This document shows positions 1 to 4,817 of a stretch of 5,866 nucleotides of DNA, piece after piece. The notes beneath the pieces are model-generated. The model saw only the letters and a list, made by a program, of their open reading frames with translations. It was not told the DNA's origin and searched no databases. The stretch is taken from contig PMFP01000171.1 of assembly GCA_003155175.1 (NCBI GenBank), forward strand, positions 201 to 6,066. The letters are read 5' to 3'. The stretch's first letter is position 1. Each line of letters begins with the position of its first letter. A program made the translations under genes and the position numbers. This DNA comes from Vulcanimicrobiota bacterium. GTDB lineage: Bacteria > Vulcanimicrobiota > Vulcanimicrobiia > Vulcanimicrobiales > Vulcanimicrobiaceae.

Positions 1-119
1 ATCAGAAAACCGGCGAAGATGACGATGATGGCGAGCGGAAACCAGGGAATGCCGCGCGACTGACGGCGGCCGCCGTCACCGTTGCCTTCGTAGCGCCGGC
101 GCCGGGGCGGATCGCCCAC
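1..119 (-). CDS. Membrane-anchored protein, N-terminal fragment (runs off the window)
   Basis: Only the first 39 codons lie in the window. The proposed start is GTG at 119-117, and no in-frame ATG follows within the visible part. The protein begins with a basic, glycine-rich cytoplasmic stretch (DPPRRRRYEGNGDGGRR), followed by a hydrophobic segment (about residues 26-39, PWFPLAIIVIFAGFL) that looks like a transmembrane helix or signal anchor. The TAG stop of the upstream gene overlaps this GTG by one base (TAGTG), which suggests translational coupling in one operon. No SD lies at normal distance; AAGG sits further upstream inside the preceding gene. N-terminal anchors of this kind precede periplasmic domains in many families, so no function can be assigned from what is visible. 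Confidence 0.6.
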   Translation of the reverse strand, partial: MGDPPRRRRYEGNGDGGRRQSRGIPWFPLAIIVIFAGFL

Positions 120-523
120 TAGCGGGCGGAGACCTTAGCCAAGCGCTGCGCGATCGCGTCGCGCAACGAGGAGGGAAGCGCGTCGACGTACTGGGGATGG
201 CGCTCGACGAAGAGCGCCGTCGCCTCTTTGACGACGCCGGTGTTGGCGCCGGCGTAGGCGAGCAGGCTCGAGAGCGCGGGCGTTTGCAGTTGGGAAATGC
301 CTTCCAGCGACGCGCCGCATTCTTCCGACACGTCTTCGGACGACTCTCCGCGCTCGCGGAATGCATGAAAAATGGCTTCGACTAAACCGCGCAGCGCGTC
401 GGGCGGCATGGAGGCCGACTCGCGGCCGAGCGTAGCGACGAGCTCGCCTTCATCCATCCTAGCGACGAGTTTCTCGACGGTATCGACCAGCGTCTCGGCG
501 GGCACGTTCCCGAAGTGGGGCAT
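119..523 (-). CDS. Small helical hypothetical protein, 134 aa
   Basis: The ORF starts with ATG (523-521) and ends with TAG, giving 134 residues. I do not recognise the family. The composition is soluble and acidic to neutral, with no signal peptide, membrane segment or cysteine pair; its single Cys lies in EECGAS. The sequence reads as a run of amphipathic helices (ETLVDTVEKLVARM; PDALRGLVEAIFHAFRER; LRDAIAQRLAKV). A GAGGGAG SD-like stretch lies upstream, but about 13 bases from the ATG, which is long. The downstream membrane-anchor gene overlaps its stop codon by one base, so the two are probably co-transcribed. It diverges from the plus-strand ORF at 584. Codon third positions are GC-rich, as in the neighbouring genes, which supports real coding. 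The antisense reading of this stretch is arginine-rich and unconvincing. Confidence 0.65.
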   Translation of the reverse strand: MPHFGNVPAETLVDTVEKLVARMDEGELVATLGRESASMPPDALRGLVEAIFHAFRERGESSEDVSEECGASLEGISQLQTPALSSLLAYAGANTGVVKEATALFVERHPQYVDALPSSLRDAIAQRLAKVSAR

Positions 524-583
524 CGCTACGGGTCTACTCCCTCATGGCAGGCGGCTCCTCGAATCGCCGCCAAATGTTGCGGG

Positions 584-904
584 GTGATCCGCGTCAGGGT
601 GCCGCTCGATCTCCATTCGGTCGCCGATGCCGGCTCGGCCGCGTTTGCGGCCGCGACGCCGCTGCGCGTGCGGGATCTCGTCGCGCTCGCGGTGCGCGAG
701 GCCATCGGGGTGCGAGCCCCGGCGGACAAATTCGCGCGCAGCCTCGAGCGCACGATCGCCGGGCTGGCCGCGGGCGACTTCTTCGTCAACGTTGACGGCC
801 GGACGTTCACCGACCCCGAGGCCGTCGTGCTGTGCGACGGCGCCTCCGTCGTTCGATTTTTTCTCGCTTCACCGGCACGGCAACGGTACGCCTCGACGCG
901 ATAG
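584..904 (+). CDS. Small hypothetical protein, possible beta-grasp fold
   Basis: The proposed start is GTG at 584, giving about 106 residues. The frame is open further upstream to GTG 515, but that would overlap the divergent gene and add an uncharacteristic Cys/Ser-rich stretch. GTG 599 is another choice. None has a clear SD. The order of predicted elements is a hydrophobic strand (IRVRVPLDL), a helix (RVRDLVALAVREAIGV), a second helix (ARSLERTIAGLAAG), then FFVNVDGRTFTDPEAVVL and DGASVVRFFLASP. The last part resembles the 'NGR...L.DGDEV.FL' end of MoaD/ThiS/ubiquitin-like beta-grasp proteins, but there is no C-terminal GG. The fold call is inference. The C-terminus may be affected by a frame change near the T6 run at 857-862, since other frames stay open to 927 and 977. 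A membrane-protein gene follows after 69 bases. Confidence 0.45.
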   Translation: MIRVRVPLDLHSVADAGSAAFAAATPLRVRDLVALAVREAIGVRAPADKFARSLERTIAGLAAGDFFVNVDGRTFTDPEAVVLCDGASVVRFFLASPARQRYASTR

Positions 905-973
905 CGTCGTCGCGCTTCAGGGAATGATCGACGCCGGGCAACGGGCAGCCGTCGCGGGCGGGCAGCGCCTGCG

Positions 974-1729
974 ATGAGCCTCAAGACTCCCCTGTTCGTC
1001 CTCGTCGGCCGAGCCTTGCAAATCTTCGGACGGCGATGGACGCTTTTCGTCGCGGTGACGGCCGTCGCGATCGGCGCGGAAGGCTTGGTCGTGCGGCTCT
1101 GGCATTCGGCGCAGGCCATCCTGTTTGCCAACTCCATCTTCATTCCGCTGCAAACGGCGATCATTTACGCGTTCGTGGCCGCCGACAGCCTGGCCGAGCC
1201 GGTTACGCCGGGCCGGACCTGGGCGCGCGCGCTCGAACGCGCGTGGGCCGTCATCGTCATCGACTTCATCGAGACGCTCGTTCAAATTTGGGGCGCTCCC
1301 GCCGACGGCGCCGACCCTCTCGCGATCGTGCTCAACGTCGTCACGATTTTGATCGTCGTGACCCTGGTTTTTGCCGACGCGGCCGCCGTCATCGACGATG
1401 AGGGTGAGGGAGGGGGCAACGCGGTCCTTCGGGGTCTGATGCTCGTGCCGCGCTCGCTCGTCCGAAGCGTCACGCTCGTGCTGGTCGGCGGCTTCGTCAT
1501 CCGAGCCTTCTTCCTGTTCGGCCTGGAGATTGCGACGGAGTTCCTCTCCGTCGGGGCGGGCCTGGCCTTCCACGCCTTGCATGCCGGCGGGGCCGATTTC
1601 TGGGCGCAGTGCGCGATTCCGACCCTCGCGACGGCCCCAATCGCCGTTGCGACCGCCGTCTTTTACATCGACGCCGAAGAATTCGAGTCGTCGCTCGGGG
1701 GCGATGCCGAAGACGACGCGAGCGCGTAA
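974..1729 (+). CDS. Polytopic membrane protein, about six TM helices, unknown function
   Basis: The protein has 251 residues from ATG 974. I do not recognise the family. Hydrophobic segments fall at about residues 22-40, 47-70, 89-107, 114-139, 165-185 and 211-231, consistent with six inner-membrane helices. A positively charged N-terminus (SLKT, GRRW) and an acidic C-terminal tail (EEFESSLGGDAEDDASA) are also present. A basic amphipathic stretch (GNAVLRGLMLVPRSLVRS, 148-165) precedes helix 5, a layout seen in several uncharacterised integral membrane families in which internal helices resemble glycerophosphodiester-phosphodiesterase membrane domains; this is only a resemblance. No catalytic motif is visible. 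The upstream region is G-rich (GGGCGGGCAG) but not a clear SD. The stop codon lies inside the first of two tandem hairpins. Confidence 0.8.
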   Translation: MSLKTPLFVLVGRALQIFGRRWTLFVAVTAVAIGAEGLVVRLWHSAQAILFANSIFIPLQTAIIYAFVAADSLAEPVTPGRTWARALERAWAVIVIDFIETLVQIWGAPADGADPLAIVLNVVTILIVVTLVFADAAAVIDDEGEGGGNAVLRGLMLVPRSLVRSVTLVLVGGFVIRAFFLFGLEIATEFLSVGAGLAFHALHAGGADFWAQCAIPTLATAPIAVATAVFYIDAEEFESSLGGDAEDDASA

Positions 1730-1755
1730 GGTTCGCCTTGCGTAAGGTTCGCCTT
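1724..1755 (+). repeat. Perfect 16-bp tandem duplication
   Basis: GCGTAAGGTTCGCCTT occurs twice head to tail, at 1724-1739 and 1740-1755. The TAA of the first copy is the stop codon of the membrane-protein gene. Each unit is self-complementary around TTCG, so the duplication doubles a hairpin. Confidence 0.9.
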
Positions 1756-1757
1756 AC
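1725..1757 (+). terminator. Two tandem UUCG-loop hairpins at the gene end
   Basis: The first hairpin is CGTAAGG-TTCG-CCTTGCG at 1725-1742, seven pairs including one U-G wobble. The second is GTAAGG-TTCG-CCTTAC at 1742-1757, six perfect pairs. UUCG is an exceptionally stable RNA tetraloop. The position at the stop codon suggests a 3'-end or mRNA-stabilising role. There is no U-tract afterwards, so this is not a textbook intrinsic terminator. The two stems share one or two bases, so only minor adjustment would let both form together. Confidence 0.45.
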
Positions 1758-1834
1758 TGTAAATGAATCCATAAAAGGACCGATGACGTTGTAAGAGTGT
1801 TATCCTATCGGGAGAGCGCAAGAACGAACCGAAG

Positions 1835-1852
1835 GGAAGGTCCTAAATTCTG
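1835..1852 (+). promoter_or_regulatory. SD deciding a non-canonical start
   Basis: GGAAGG (1835-1840) is the only strong SD-like sequence before the secreted-protein gene. It lies 6 bases before ATT 1847 and 9 bases before CTG 1850. It is 57 bases before the first in-frame ATG (1898), too far to serve that codon. A stop (TAA 1844-1846) closes the frame just upstream, so ATT or CTG are the only plausible starts that include the signal peptide. Confidence 0.55.
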
Positions 1853-2614
1853 CCCCGCAGGCTAATCGTCGCCGCAGCCGCCGTCGCCGCCGTCCTTATG
1901 GCGACGACGCGTTTCGCGTTAGCCGACCAGCACTACGACGTCTCGGGAGACGACGAGTACTATCTGGGCTCGGCCAAAACGCCCAGCCTGGTGGTCTACG
2001 CCGGCGACGAGCAGCTCTCGGTAACGCACGACGGAAACAAAACGCGCTTCTCGGCATCCGCCCATTGCACGCGCAGCGACGGCCGGACCCGCGCCGACTT
2101 GCATCCGTCGTTCGTTCAAGACATGGACGGTGCCGGCGCGTTTGCCGACGTTAAAGACGACGACCCGGATTTTCTCACGATTCTCAACCAGCCGTTTTCG
2201 GTCGAACTCGACGACAACACGCTGCGCGATCTGCGGGTTCTCAGCGGCGCGATTCCCTTTAACGTCGCATCGCCGATCGACGGAGAACAACTCACCGGCT
2301 CGATGTCGCGCGGTCAGGATGGAAAGATCGATGGATCCGACGTTCTCGGCGTTCTCTTCACCGCGAACGGTCCAGTGAGCGCCACGCTGCCGCAATCTTC
2401 GGCTGCGGCGGTAACGGGAACGATCCGCCTAGACGGGTCCGCCTACTACGCGTTGACCGGCGCGCTGCTGCTCGGCAGCGAAATCACGCTCACCATCAAC
2501 GGAACGCTGCGCGATCCGCAAACCAACGCGCCGGTCCCGGTCCGCATCGTCTACCGCCGCATGATCCGGGCCGACAAGAACACCCCCACCACCCAAGCCT
2601 GGCACAAACACTAG
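1850..2614 (+). CDS. Secreted hypothetical protein with signal peptide, CTG (or ATT) start
   Basis: From CTG 1850 the protein has 254 residues. It starts with a textbook Sec signal peptide: PRR, a hydrophobic core of Ala/Val/Leu to about residue 18, then RFALA followed by DQH, with likely cleavage after Ala25. Starting at ATG 1898 (residue 17) would cut the signal in half. The mature part is acidic, with one cysteine, and appears beta-rich, with alternating strands such as GTIRLDGSAYYALTGALLLG and SEITLTING. It ends in a basic tail. I do not recognise the family. No lipobox, anchor or catalytic motif is visible, so a soluble periplasmic or extracellular protein is likely. It is separated from the membrane-protein gene by hairpins and about 120 bases, so it may have its own promoter, though I could not identify one with correct spacing. 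It converges on the next gene. Confidence 0.75.
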   Translation: MPRRLIVAAAAVAAVLMATTRFALADQHYDVSGDDEYYLGSAKTPSLVVYAGDEQLSVTHDGNKTRFSASAHCTRSDGRTRADLHPSFVQDMDGAGAFADVKDDDPDFLTILNQPFSVELDDNTLRDLRVLSGAIPFNVASPIDGEQLTGSMSRGQDGKIDGSDVLGVLFTANGPVSATLPQSSAAAVTGTIRLDGSAYYALTGALLLGSEITLTINGTLRDPQTNAPVPVRIVYRRMIRADKNTPTTQAWHKH

Positions 2615-2636
2615 CTAAACCCGGAGTGGGCTTTAG
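2615..2636. terminator. Hairpin between convergent genes
   Basis: CTAAACCC (2615-2622), loop GGAGT, then GGGCTTTAG (2628-2636) forms eight pairs with one bulged C (2631). It begins immediately after the TAG of the plus-strand gene and overlaps the last codons of the minus-strand gene. It could serve both directions. There is no U-tract, so termination activity is a guess. Confidence 0.35.
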
Positions 2637-3025
2637 AAAGCTCCGACCAACTCAACTTCGAGCGGATGCCGGAACGGCAATTCGTCCAGATGCGCGAGCG
2701 GCGTGAACGCGAGATGATTCTGGTGGCAATCGATCAACATCTCGATGCCGCGCTTGACGCAACCCGTCTCCTCGACGTATTTCCCGAGTTTCTTCGTGAA
2801 GTACGCGTGCGGAGAACGCAGCACTTTCGCATAGTAAGGATCTTCGGTTAGTCCCTGCGGCGAGACGCCGTCTTTGGGGACGAGCCAGACGAACCACGGG
2901 TCTTCGTTCTTCCGGTAGCCGATGAGCACGAGCGGTATCGCTCGAGACGAATCCAGCGCGGGGAGAAAACTGCACATCGTGTATGCGTCGAACGAGATCT
3001 CCGTCGGTTCGATGGCTTGCTGCAT
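2633..3025 (-). CDS. Hypothetical cytoplasmic protein, 130 aa
   Basis: The start is ATG 3025-3023, because GAGGT lies 7-8 bases upstream on this strand. A longer version from TTG 3046 would place that SD inside the gene. The 130-residue product has no signal peptide or membrane helix. It has a mixed alpha/beta look: LVLIGYRK and WFVWLVPKDG are probable strands, and the second half contains DPYYAKVL and CVKRGIEMLIDCHQNHLAF. Cysteines and histidines (CSFL, GCVK, DCHQNH) are present but form no standard zinc motif that I can name. I do not recognise the family. It diverges from the sigma-factor operon and shares the 172-base region 3026-3197 with it, so the two might be co-regulated. It is convergent with the secreted-protein gene. 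Confidence 0.7.
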   Translation of the reverse strand: MQQAIEPTEISFDAYTMCSFLPALDSSRAIPLVLIGYRKNEDPWFVWLVPKDGVSPQGLTEDPYYAKVLRSPHAYFTKKLGKYVEETGCVKRGIEMLIDCHQNHLAFTPLAHLDELPFRHPLEVELVGAF

Positions 3026-3184
3026 ACTCGTAACCTCAAGATGCAAAAAACCGCCCCGGACGAAACGCGGCCGGCGGGCGGTCTAAAAGAGTTGATTTGC
3101 GACACCGGAACGTGCGGCATGGCGGGGGCTTCATCCGGCCGCTAAAGCGGACCTGCCGGCCAATCGCCCTCCGCGGACCGCCGA

Positions 3185-3278
3185 CTCAGGAGTTTTAATG
3201 GCCCTGCGTGAAACCTGGCGGCGATGGGTGGTGGTCTCCGCGTACGTATGAGCGCGATCGCCCCACTCCTGAGGGAGT
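3185..3278 (+). promoter_or_regulatory. Possible RNA switch in the sigma-factor leader
   Basis: CTCAGGAGT (3185-3193) contains the SD of a short leader ORF. It is perfectly complementary over 9 bases to ACTCCTGAG at 3265-3273. ACTCC (3265-3269) can instead pair with GGAGT (3274-3278), closing a TGAG loop and covering the GAGGGAG SD (3271-3277) of the sigma gene. The two pairings are mutually exclusive. A ribosome on the leader SD would block the long-range pairing. Whether this regulates anything is inference; a 9-base match over this distance could arise by chance. Confidence 0.35.
3198..3251 (+). CDS. Leader ORF (17 aa) upstream of the ECF sigma gene
   Basis: ATG 3198 is preceded by AGGAG (3188-3192) at 5-base spacing, the best SD/ATG pair in this region. 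It encodes MALRETWRRWVVVSAYV and stops at TGA 3249-3251. That stop overlaps ATG 3248 of the sigma-factor frame (ATGA), a classic translational-coupling arrangement. The peptide has two Trp and three Val residues but no run of one amino acid, so classical amino-acid attenuation is not indicated. It may act through ribosome passage rather than through its product. It could also be a chance ORF. Confidence 0.4.
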   Translation: MALRETWRRWVVVSAYV

Positions 3279-3283
3279 ATTCC

Positions 3284-3910
3284 GTGCCACGTGCGGCCCG
3301 CCAGGCGCGCAAGCCCGTCCAAACGACGGACGAAGCGCCCAGCGCCGAGCGATTCGACAGCGTCATTGATGAATTTCAGCGGCGGCTCTATGGATTTGCC
3401 CTGCGCATGACGGGCAACCGCGAGGACGCCGAGGAGATCGTGCAAGACGCATTCGTCCGGGCCTATCGCGCCTTGGGCAAGATGTCGCTCGAGCAGCGGG
3501 CGGAGCTCAGGCTGCAGCCCTGGCTGTATACGATCACCCTGAACGTGACGAGAAACCGCCTTCGCAGCAAACGGCCGACCAACGTCGCACTCGACGCGCT
3601 CGCCGACCCCGACGCGCTCCTGCGCCAGTCGAACGAAGGGCCGGCACGGCCGGAAACCATCGTCGAGCAAAACGCCGAGATGCTGCTCGTCGAGCGGGCG
3701 CTGCTTCAGCTTCCGATGCATTTGCGCGCGGCCGCAACCCTGCGCTTCATCGAGGGGCGCAGCCATCCCGAAATCGCCGAGATCCTCAATCAGCCGATCG
3801 GCACGGTGAAATCGCACGTTCACCGCGCCGTGCGCATCCTGCGCCGGATCCTCGGTCCGCAAATCGGCAGAACTCCCACCGAAGGAGCCCCAGAACATGC
3901 GTTGTCGTGA
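3284..3910 (+). CDS. ECF-type RNA polymerase sigma factor
   Basis: This 208-residue protein has the standard two-domain ECF layout. Region 2 lies at about residues 24-95: FDSVIDEFQRRLYGFALRMT, the REDAEEIVQDAFVRAYRAL core-binding and -10 recognition segment, then PWLYTITLNVTRNRLR. Region 4 lies at about 136-190: LLQLPMHLRAAATLRFIEG, then the helix-turn-helix SHPEIAEILNQPIGTVKSHVHRAV that reads the -35 element. I chose GTG 3284 because GAGGGAG sits 6 bases upstream. ATG 3248 has no SD but overlaps the leader-ORF stop and would add 12 residues. The stop overlaps the anti-sigma/alkyltransferase gene by 14 bases, so the partner is made from the same message. By ECF precedent it should be held inactive by that partner and may activate its own operon. 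The regulon is unknown. Confidence 0.95.
   Translation: MPRAARQARKPVQTTDEAPSAERFDSVIDEFQRRLYGFALRMTGNREDAEEIVQDAFVRAYRALGKMSLEQRAELRLQPWLYTITLNVTRNRLRSKRPTNVALDALADPDALLRQSNEGPARPETIVEQNAEMLLVERALLQLPMHLRAAATLRFIEGRSHPEIAEILNQPIGTVKSHVHRAVRILRRILGPQIGRTPTEGAPEHALS
3882..3899 (+). promoter_or_regulatory. SD of the anti-sigma/alkyltransferase gene, inside the sigma gene
   Basis: AAGGAG (3882-3887) lies 9 bases before ATG 3897, within the last codons of the sigma factor. It supports ATG 3897 as the real start. That start keeps Cys3, which matches the first zinc ligand of zf-HC2 domains. Confidence 0.75.
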
Positions 3911-4637
3911 GGTCGAAGTCATGTGGGACGAAATCCGCGGCGACTGCAAGAAGTCGCTCAAGGAGGCCGTCCATACCCATCTCGGCTTCTGCCCCGGCTG
4001 CCAGTCCGTCTACGAGGAGTTTGAAGGCGTCGCCTACCATCTGTCGAGCCTTCCCGAGCCTGAAGCTTCCTGCGATCTGAGCGCCCGCGTGATCCGGCAC
4101 ATCGCCACGCTGCGTTTCGGCGCGGCGCGTACGCCGATCGTCCTAACGTCGGTAGCGACGCCGATCGGTCCGCTCTACGTCGGCTTTAAGGAGCAGCGCA
4201 TCGCCTACATCGGCATCGACACCGGCGAAACGCACGACGAGGTTCGCGAGCGCGTCGAGACCCGTTTGCGCCGCCCCGTCGAAGCCGGACCGCCCCCCGA
4301 GTGGCTCGTCAAGGCCCTGGCCCGCTTTTTTCAGACGTGGCGGATCGACGATCGCACCGTCGACATCAGCGACCTGACCGACTTCGAACAAGCTACGCTA
4401 CGCGCGACGGCTCAGATTCCGCCGGGCGAGGTCCGCTCCTACGGCTGGGTCGCGACGCAGATCGGGCGCCCGCGCGCGGCACGCGCCGTCGGACGCGTGA
4501 TGGCTCGCAATCCGCTACCGGTGCTCTTTCCATGTCACCGCGTCGTCGACGCCGCCGGCGACCTCCACCACTACGGCTACGGCTTGGAGATGAAGGCGAA
4601 GCTGCTGCGCTTGGAAGGCTACCGCTCTCGCAGCTAA
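3897..4637 (+). CDS. Zinc-finger anti-sigma factor fused to O6-alkylguanine-DNA alkyltransferase (MGMT/Ogt)
   Basis: This 246-residue protein joins two modules. Residues 1-52 match the zf-HC2/ZAS anti-sigma fold: Cys3, then His28-x3-Cys32-x2-Cys35 (HLGFCPGC), the zinc site of RsrA/ChrR-type anti-sigmas. Residues 53-80 link to a full alkyltransferase, with an N-terminal domain at about 81-150 (TPIGPLYVGF) and a DNA-binding/active domain at about 161-241. Catalytic landmarks, by human MGMT equivalence, are Tyr182 (Tyr114), the Arg finger Arg196 (Arg128), Asn205 (Asn137), Cys213-His214 in PCHRV (Cys145-His146) and Glu240 (Glu172). All are present, so repair activity is expected: transfer of the alkyl group from O6-alkylguanine to Cys213, once per molecule. 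Tyr228 occupies the position of human Gly160, where E. coli Ada has Trp. Co-encoding with the sigma factor makes it the likely anti-sigma. Alkylation-triggered sigma release is inference. There is no Ada-type methylphosphotriester domain or AraC HTH. Confidence 0.93.
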   Translation: MRCREVEVMWDEIRGDCKKSLKEAVHTHLGFCPGCQSVYEEFEGVAYHLSSLPEPEASCDLSARVIRHIATLRFGAARTPIVLTSVATPIGPLYVGFKEQRIAYIGIDTGETHDEVRERVETRLRRPVEAGPPPEWLVKALARFFQTWRIDDRTVDISDLTDFEQATLRATAQIPPGEVRSYGWVATQIGRPRAARAVGRVMARNPLPVLFPCHRVVDAAGDLHHYGYGLEMKAKLLRLEGYRSRS

Positions 4638-4681
4638 ACGGCATTCCAAACGCCATCGTTCGCAGGGGAACACCCAAGCGA

Positions 4682-4704
4682 AGCCAACCTTAGCGAAGGT
4701 GGCT
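4682..4704 (+). repeat. Imperfect inverted repeat downstream of the sigma/anti-sigma operon
   Basis: AGCC-A-ACCTT (4682-4691), loop AGCG, then AAGGT-GGCT (4696-4704) forms nine pairs with one bulged A. No U-tract follows directly. On the complementary strand the core reads CTAAGGTTGGCTT, similar to the TAAGGTTCGCCTT hairpins at 1727-1755, so both might belong to one dispersed hairpin family. That link rests on a short resemblance only. Confidence 0.4.
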
Positions 4705-4736
4705 AAGCGTGCCCTAAAGCCTGAATTCCCACCCTT

Positions 4737-4772
4737 CGGAGCGTCTTTTTCGCTTCGCTCGTGCTTTTTTTT
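4737..4772 (+). terminator. Candidate intrinsic terminator of the sigma/anti-sigma operon
   Basis: CG-G-AGCG (4737-4743) can pair with CGCTCG (4756-4761), giving six pairs with one bulge and a 12-base loop. After three bases a run of eight T follows (4765-4772). It lies about 100 bases after the alkyltransferase stop and before the PHP gene. The stem is modest, so confidence is limited. The T-run is the strongest element. Confidence 0.4.
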
Positions 4773-4800
4773 GGCCGCACCCGTTGAGGTCGCCGGCCAC

Positions 4801-4817
4801 GGGAGTGAAGGACACTG
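4801..4817 (+). promoter_or_regulatory. SD deciding a non-canonical CTG start
   Basis: GGGAG (4801-4805) ends 9 bases before CTG 4815. A TGA at 4806-4808 closes the frame upstream. No ATG, GTG or TTG exists in frame between that stop and the first PHP metal motif at 4845-4859. ATT 4839 is the other possible start but lacks an SD. Confidence 0.45.

Noticed and set aside
526..1164. Minus-strand open frame of 212 codons
   Set aside because: It spans two plus-strand genes and is Arg/Ala/Ser/Thr-rich with no convincing secondary-structure pattern. If the small ORF at 584 is not real, this stretch would deserve rechecking.
917..1582. Long open frame on the minus strand across the membrane protein (221 codons)
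   Set aside because: The product is dominated by Asp, Glu and Arg runs, while the plus-strand reading has clear transmembrane periodicity.
1789..1806. Promoter pair TTGTAA / TATCCT upstream of the secreted-protein gene
   Set aside because: The two boxes are only 6 bases apart, far from the 16-18 needed, and no better -35 lies at the right distance.
2320..2350. EF-hand-like acidic loop in the secreted protein (QDGKIDGSDV)
   Set aside because: The spacing of acidic residues does not match the DxDxDG..E loop, so calcium binding is not supported.
3139..3181. Short palindromes (CCGCT-AA-AGCGG; GCGG-A-CCGC) upstream of the leader ORF
   Set aside because: Such short GC palindromes are common by chance at this base composition, and nothing ties them to an operator.
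3198..3251. Classical tryptophan attenuator
   Set aside because: The leader peptide has two Trp, but they are not adjacent. The downstream genes have no link to Trp biosynthesis and no terminator hairpin with a U-run follows.
3131..3961. Long open frame on the minus strand across the sigma factor (276 codons)
   Set aside because: It is antisense to an unambiguous ECF sigma factor. Its translation is low-complexity Arg/Gly/Ala typical of a mirror frame in GC-rich DNA, with no recognisable domain.
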